DNA of 33,992 bases from assembly GCA_947175655.1 (NCBI GenBank), contig CAMWNQ010000003.1, positions 1 to 33,992 of the forward strand, given 5' to 3'. The position numbers were made by a program, and so were the translations under genes. Below the pieces are notes generated by a model that was given only the letters and a program-made list of their open reading frames with translations, did no database searches and had not been told where the DNA came from. Numbering within the stretch: position 1 is the first letter of the stretch; the number at the start of each line of letters is the position of its first letter. This document shows positions 31,111-33,992 of the stretch, piece after piece. The DNA is from an uncultured Clostridia bacterium. Lineage in GTDB: Bacteria > Bacillota > Clostridia > Oscillospirales > Ruminococcaceae.

Positions 31111-33054
31111 TTGAACGTTAAGAATTTAAATATTGCGGTCATTGTTGCCGGAATTGATGAAGAATATCAGTATAATATTTTGAACGGAATTAATGAATTT
31201 GCAGTGGCACAGGATATAAATATATTTTATTTTACTGCTTTTGGCGGAGTTCTTGAAAATTCAAATTATGACAAAGGCGAGTATAATATATTCAATCTAC
31301 TGAATTATGATAAATTTGATGGCATTATATTTATGGGAAATACAATATCATCTTTAAATGTCCGTCAGAAAATAGCAGAACAGATAAAAGCGGTAAATAT
31401 ACCTACAGTTGTATTTGATTCAGACAGTGATTCGGAATTCTATAATATAGCCATTGATAACTTTAAGGCTATGGAAGATATAGTAAATCATATTGTAAAA
31501 GTACATAATGCAAAGAAGATAAATTATGTTTCAGGCTCTATGGAAAATCCCGAAAGTCGTCAGAGATTTGAAGCATATAAAAGTGTTCTCAAAGAAAATA
31601 ATATTGAATTTGAAGAAGAAAGAGTATTTTTCGGAGAGTTCAGAAGCACTGATGGTTTTCACGCTGCAAATAAGATTTTAAAATCCAGTCTTGAATTTCC
31701 TGATGCTATAATATGTGCTAATGATGCAATGGCACTTACTGTTATAACAACACTTGAAAAACATAATATTAAAGTTCCTGATGATGTTGTCGTGACTGGA
31801 TTTGACAATATATATATGGCAAGAAATTTTTATCCTGAAATGACAACAGTTGACCGTCCTCTTAATATGCTTGGAAGACGTGCCTGTGAAGTAATAAAAG
31901 AAATCTGTGAAGGGAAGGAAGTTCCTAAAAGTCATGTATTGTTTACAAAGCCTGTTTTTACAGAAAGCTGTGGCTGTGGTTCCACAACTATGATTCAGGA
32001 AGATATAAAAAAATTCAAAAAAGAAAACTACAGCAGGCTTGAAAGATGTAATTGTCATATTTCAATACTTAATCGTATGAATTCAGCTCTTGCTGACAGT
32101 GAATCAATGGAGCAGAATATTGAAATTATAAATGGTTTTCTTGACGAAATAAACTGTGATAATTTTTATATATGTCTTTGTGATAACTGGCAGGGTCATT
32201 TTACACAGAAGATAAATGAAACTTCCGACGAATGCAATTCTGTTGAAGAGTATCAGATAAATGGATATACAAAATATATGAATGTACCGTTGTTCCGTGA
32301 AAATGGTGAGCTGAAAAGTGTGGGGGATTTTAAAAGCAGTGATATATGGCCTTTTGAACTTAAAGGAGGAGGAAATATAAGTTATTTTCTTCCAATTCAT
32401 TTCTGTGAAAGATGCCTTGGATATTGCATAGCAGTTAATACTGATATTCCTATTACAAGTATGCTTTTTCATACTTGGATTATGAATATAAGCAATGCCA
32501 TTGAAAATGTCAGAAAGCTTACACAGCTTAATGATGTTATAAAAAAGCTTGACAATCTTTATGTTGTAGACCCTCTCTGCGAAATATATAACAGAAATGG
32601 TTTCGTGCGTTCAGCCGGAGCGATATTTAAAGAATGCATTATAAATCATAAAACTGTTATGATTATGTTTATAGATATGGACGGACTTAAAATTATAAAT
32701 GATGAATACAGCCATAAAGAGGGAGATTTTGCGCTTAAAACATTAGCATCAGTTCTGAAAGAATGCTGTGGCGAGAATGAAATATGTGCAAGATTCGGCG
32801 GAGATGAATTTTTAATATTTTCTGCTGATTTGAACTATGATATGGCATCTACCCTTGCGGAGAATATACATAAAAAACTCAATGAAGTAAATAAGACCAT
32901 AAACAAGCCTTATGAAATTGCTGCAAGCATAGGCTGTTATATAACAGAAGCAAAGTCAGAATTTCCGTTGTTTAATGTTATAACCAAGGCAGACCAAAAA
33001 ATGTATGAAGAGAAGAAGCGTAAAAAGACATCACGTTATTTAAGAAAAACTTAG
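31111..33054 (+). CDS. Cytosolic LacI-type sensor fused to a GGDEF diguanylate cyclase
   Basis: A 647-residue signalling protein. Residues about 5-285 form a periplasmic-binding-like (LacI sensor) domain (LNIAVIVAGIDEEYQYNILN, PDAIICANDAMALTVI, DDVVVTGFDN). A Cys-rich linker (CGCGSTT) and an unrecognised middle domain follow (about 300-475). The GGDEF domain runs from Asp487, with active-site motif RFGGDEF at 561-567. There is no membrane segment, signal peptide or helix-turn-helix, so a cytosolic small molecule, perhaps a sugar, probably controls c-di-GMP synthesis. No RxxD inhibitory site precedes GGDEF. The frame extends to a TTG at 31057, but a TATAAT lies over that point (31062-31067); the TTG at 31111, seven bases after GGGCGGTG, is preferred. 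Confidence 0.87.
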   Translation: MNVKNLNIAVIVAGIDEEYQYNILNGINEFAVAQDINIFYFTAFGGVLENSNYDKGEYNIFNLLNYDKFDGIIFMGNTISSLNVRQKIAEQIKAVNIPTVVFDSDSDSEFYNIAIDNFKAMEDIVNHIVKVHNAKKINYVSGSMENPESRQRFEAYKSVLKENNIEFEEERVFFGEFRSTDGFHAANKILKSSLEFPDAIICANDAMALTVITTLEKHNIKVPDDVVVTGFDNIYMARNFYPEMTTVDRPLNMLGRRACEVIKEICEGKEVPKSHVLFTKPVFTESCGCGSTTMIQEDIKKFKKENYSRLERCNCHISILNRMNSALADSESMEQNIEIINGFLDEINCDNFYICLCDNWQGHFTQKINETSDECNSVEEYQINGYTKYMNVPLFRENGELKSVGDFKSSDIWPFELKGGGNISYFLPIHFCERCLGYCIAVNTDIPITSMLFHTWIMNISNAIENVRKLTQLNDVIKKLDNLYVVDPLCEIYNRNGFVRSAGAIFKECIINHKTVMIMFIDMDGLKIINDEYSHKEGDFALKTLASVLKECCGENEICARFGGDEFLIFSADLNYDMASTLAENIHKKLNEVNKTINKPYEIAASIGCYITEAKSEFPLFNVITKADQKMYEEKKRKKTSRYLRKT

Positions 33055-33065
33055 CAATTAAAAAT

Positions 33066-33096
33066 AAAAACAGGAGTGTAAAAGCTCCTGTTTTTT
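33066..33096 (+). terminator. Intrinsic terminator after the diguanylate cyclase
   Basis: AAAAACAGGAG pairs with CTCCTGTTTTT around TGTAAAAG, ending in a T-run. The A/T symmetry lets it also serve the converging gene. Confidence 0.9.
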
Positions 33097-33157
33097 ATTG
33101 ATATTTTAGGTAATATTATGTTTTTTTAATAACTGTGTGATAAACGGGTATTTGATA

Positions 33158-33775
33158 TTATTTGTTATATTCAAGTTCAGTAGGTAGATTATCCCAAAGT
33201 TTTGTTCTTGTCTTACTTTTTCTTAATTTTTCCATCACATTTGTATCTGGGTGAGGATATACTATAAAGCTATCTTTTTCTCCTTTTTCCGGACATATTG
33301 GGTACGCAAGTTGTTCTATTTCTGTTGAAAACTGTGCATTTATACCATTTTTATTTCCTCTTGCGTCAAGTCTTATCCATTTTCTGTATTCTTTAATATA
33401 TACACCATTTAACCCATGATATACTAAGACAGGAGCTGCTTCATCGTCTAAAATTAATTTTTGATAGCAAAAGCCTGTTGGAACAGATTTGTAACGTAAT
33501 AAAGCCGCCAACAAATGAGATTTGGAAAAACAAATTCCATGACCAGCTTTTAACACTTCTGAAGCAGTACATGTAATCATATCTTCGTTTATATCTGCAG
33601 AATGTGAAATGTTATCTCTTACAAATTTGTAGGCTGTTTTAATAAATTCAAGTTCATTATCTGCGTTTTTAAATAATATATCAGCCTGTTCCGCAATCAT
33701 TTCATTTTGATAATCAATCACTTCGTCATGCTTTAAATATTCATCAATTTTATTCGTATATAGTATAATATCCAT
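33158..33775 (-). CDS. Transglutaminase-like cysteine protease-fold protein
   Basis: A 205-residue soluble protein with the transglutaminase-like core: Cys82 in AGHGICFSKSHLLAALLR, His120 in VLVYHGLNGVYI and Asp137 in KWIRLDARG, in the family order and spacing. The upstream FIKTAYKFVRDNISHSAD block is also typical. No signal peptide, so a cytosolic amidase, protease or peptide-processing role is likelier than surface crosslinking; the substrate is unknown. A GTG at 33787 also opens the frame, but it overlaps the GTGGAG that forms the ribosome site six bases before ATG 33775. It has its own promoter and converges on the preceding gene. Confidence 0.88.
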   Translation of the reverse strand: MDIILYTNKIDEYLKHDEVIDYQNEMIAEQADILFKNADNELEFIKTAYKFVRDNISHSADINEDMITCTASEVLKAGHGICFSKSHLLAALLRYKSVPTGFCYQKLILDDEAAPVLVYHGLNGVYIKEYRKWIRLDARGNKNGINAQFSTEIEQLAYPICPEKGEKDSFIVYPHPDTNVMEKLRKSKTRTKLWDNLPTELEYNK

Positions 33776-33822
33776 TTTTTTCTCCACAATTTTTAATTTA
33801 TTGGGAAGTTATCCAATGAAAA

Positions 33823-33851
33823 ATTATACCATAAAATAGCAAAAAAGTCAA
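33823..33851 (-). promoter_or_regulatory. Promoter of the transglutaminase-like gene
   Basis: On the minus strand, TTGACT (33846-33851), 17-base spacer, perfect TATAAT (33823-33828). Confidence 0.8.
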
Positions 33852-33880
33852 ACAGCTTTTTTTGATGTTGATATAAAAAT

Positions 33881-33907
33881 AAAAAGTCCGGATTAACCGG
33901 ACTTTTT
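33881..33907. terminator. Terminator downstream of tRNA-Trp
   Basis: AAAAAGTCCGG and CCGGACTTTTT form an 11-bp stem around ATTAA, seven bases after the tRNA 3' end on the minus strand. Confidence 0.88.
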
Positions 33908-33913
33908 GACATT

Positions 33914-33989
33914 TGGCAGGGGCAGAAGGACTTGAACCCTCGGCACGCGGTTTTGGAGACCGCTGCTCTACCAACTGAGCTATACCCCT
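33914..33989 (-). tRNA. tRNA-Trp (anticodon CCA)
   Basis: Read on the minus strand, the acceptor AGGGGTA pairs with TGCCCCT, the D arm is GCTC-AGTTGGTA-GAGC, the anticodon stem GCGGT/ACCGC holds the loop CTCCAAA with anticodon CCA, and the T loop is TTCAAGT. The 3' CCA is encoded. It is 76 bases long including CCA and complete at the window edge; its promoter lies outside. Confidence 0.96.
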
Positions 33990-33992
33990 AAA

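Noticed and set aside
31678..32472. Two minus-strand frames (126 and 122 residues) inside the diguanylate cyclase gene
   Set aside because: Antisense shadows of a gene with intact domains; composition is biased and no start signals are present.
1..33992. Phage, integrative element, toxin-antitoxin, CRISPR or defence island
   Set aside because: No integrase, transposase, phage structural gene, CRISPR-like spaced repeats or restriction/toxin genes are visible on either strand.

Overview
The window reads as a chromosomal segment of a low-GC Gram-positive anaerobe of the Ruminococcus type (Clostridia, Oscillospiraceae/Ruminococcaceae). The reasons are several secreted proteins with type I-like dockerins whose second repeat has the form DVxNxGDGxTxxDAxxIQ, an hrcA-grpE-dnaK-dnaJ operon under a CIRCE element, AT-rich intergenic DNA with near-consensus sigma-A promoters, and a LacI-like sensor fused to GGDEF. 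This assignment is inference from families, not a database match. I see no phage, transposase, integrase, CRISPR or rRNA.

Layout. (1) 47-3027, plus strand: a tight run of secreted proteins, namely an 89-residue dockerin-only protein, a V8/trypsin-like serine protease without dockerin, and two related dockerin proteins of unknown N-terminal function whose last 65 bp are identical. (2) 3234-4571: aspartokinase under its own promoter. (3) 4771-6513: a BspA-type leucine-rich-repeat protein with a C-terminal dockerin. (4) 6709-13982: a glycan operon behind a perfect consensus promoter, comprising an initiating sugar-phosphate transferase, ManC, Gmd, two GT4 glycosyltransferases, an Rmd-like reductase and a small coiled-coil protein. 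ManC, Gmd and Rmd together would make GDP-D-rhamnose from mannose-1-phosphate. (5) 14118-17608: a YtrA-type GntR regulator, ABC ATPase and large permease with an inverted-repeat operator at the promoter. (6) 17699-22775, minus strand: the heat-shock operon, with an extra unrecognised 81-residue gene between grpE and dnaK. (7) 23019-25067: FeoB with a Fur-box-like palindrome and no feoA beside it. (8) 25245-26675: a flippase-like membrane protein. (9) 26856-27620: an alpha/beta hydrolase. (10) 27739-28863, minus: alanine racemase. (11) 29283-30957: a degenerate LytR-CpsA-Psr-like protein translationally overlapped by TatD, behind a long leader packed with TTTTCAACA-type repeats. (12) 31111-33054: a cytosolic LacI-sensor/diguanylate cyclase. 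(13) 33158-33775, minus: a transglutaminase-like protein. (14) 33914-33989, minus: tRNA-Trp.

How the genes fit together: much of the window serves the cell surface (dockerin proteins, surface glycan, flippase, alanine racemase, LCP-like protein). The rest is housekeeping (lysC, chaperones, feoB, tatD, tRNA-Trp). The least ordinary parts are the protease/dockerin operon, the GDP-D-rhamnose glycan operon, the intruder gene in the heat-shock operon, and the LCP-like gene that has lost family residues and sits behind a repeat-rich leader.
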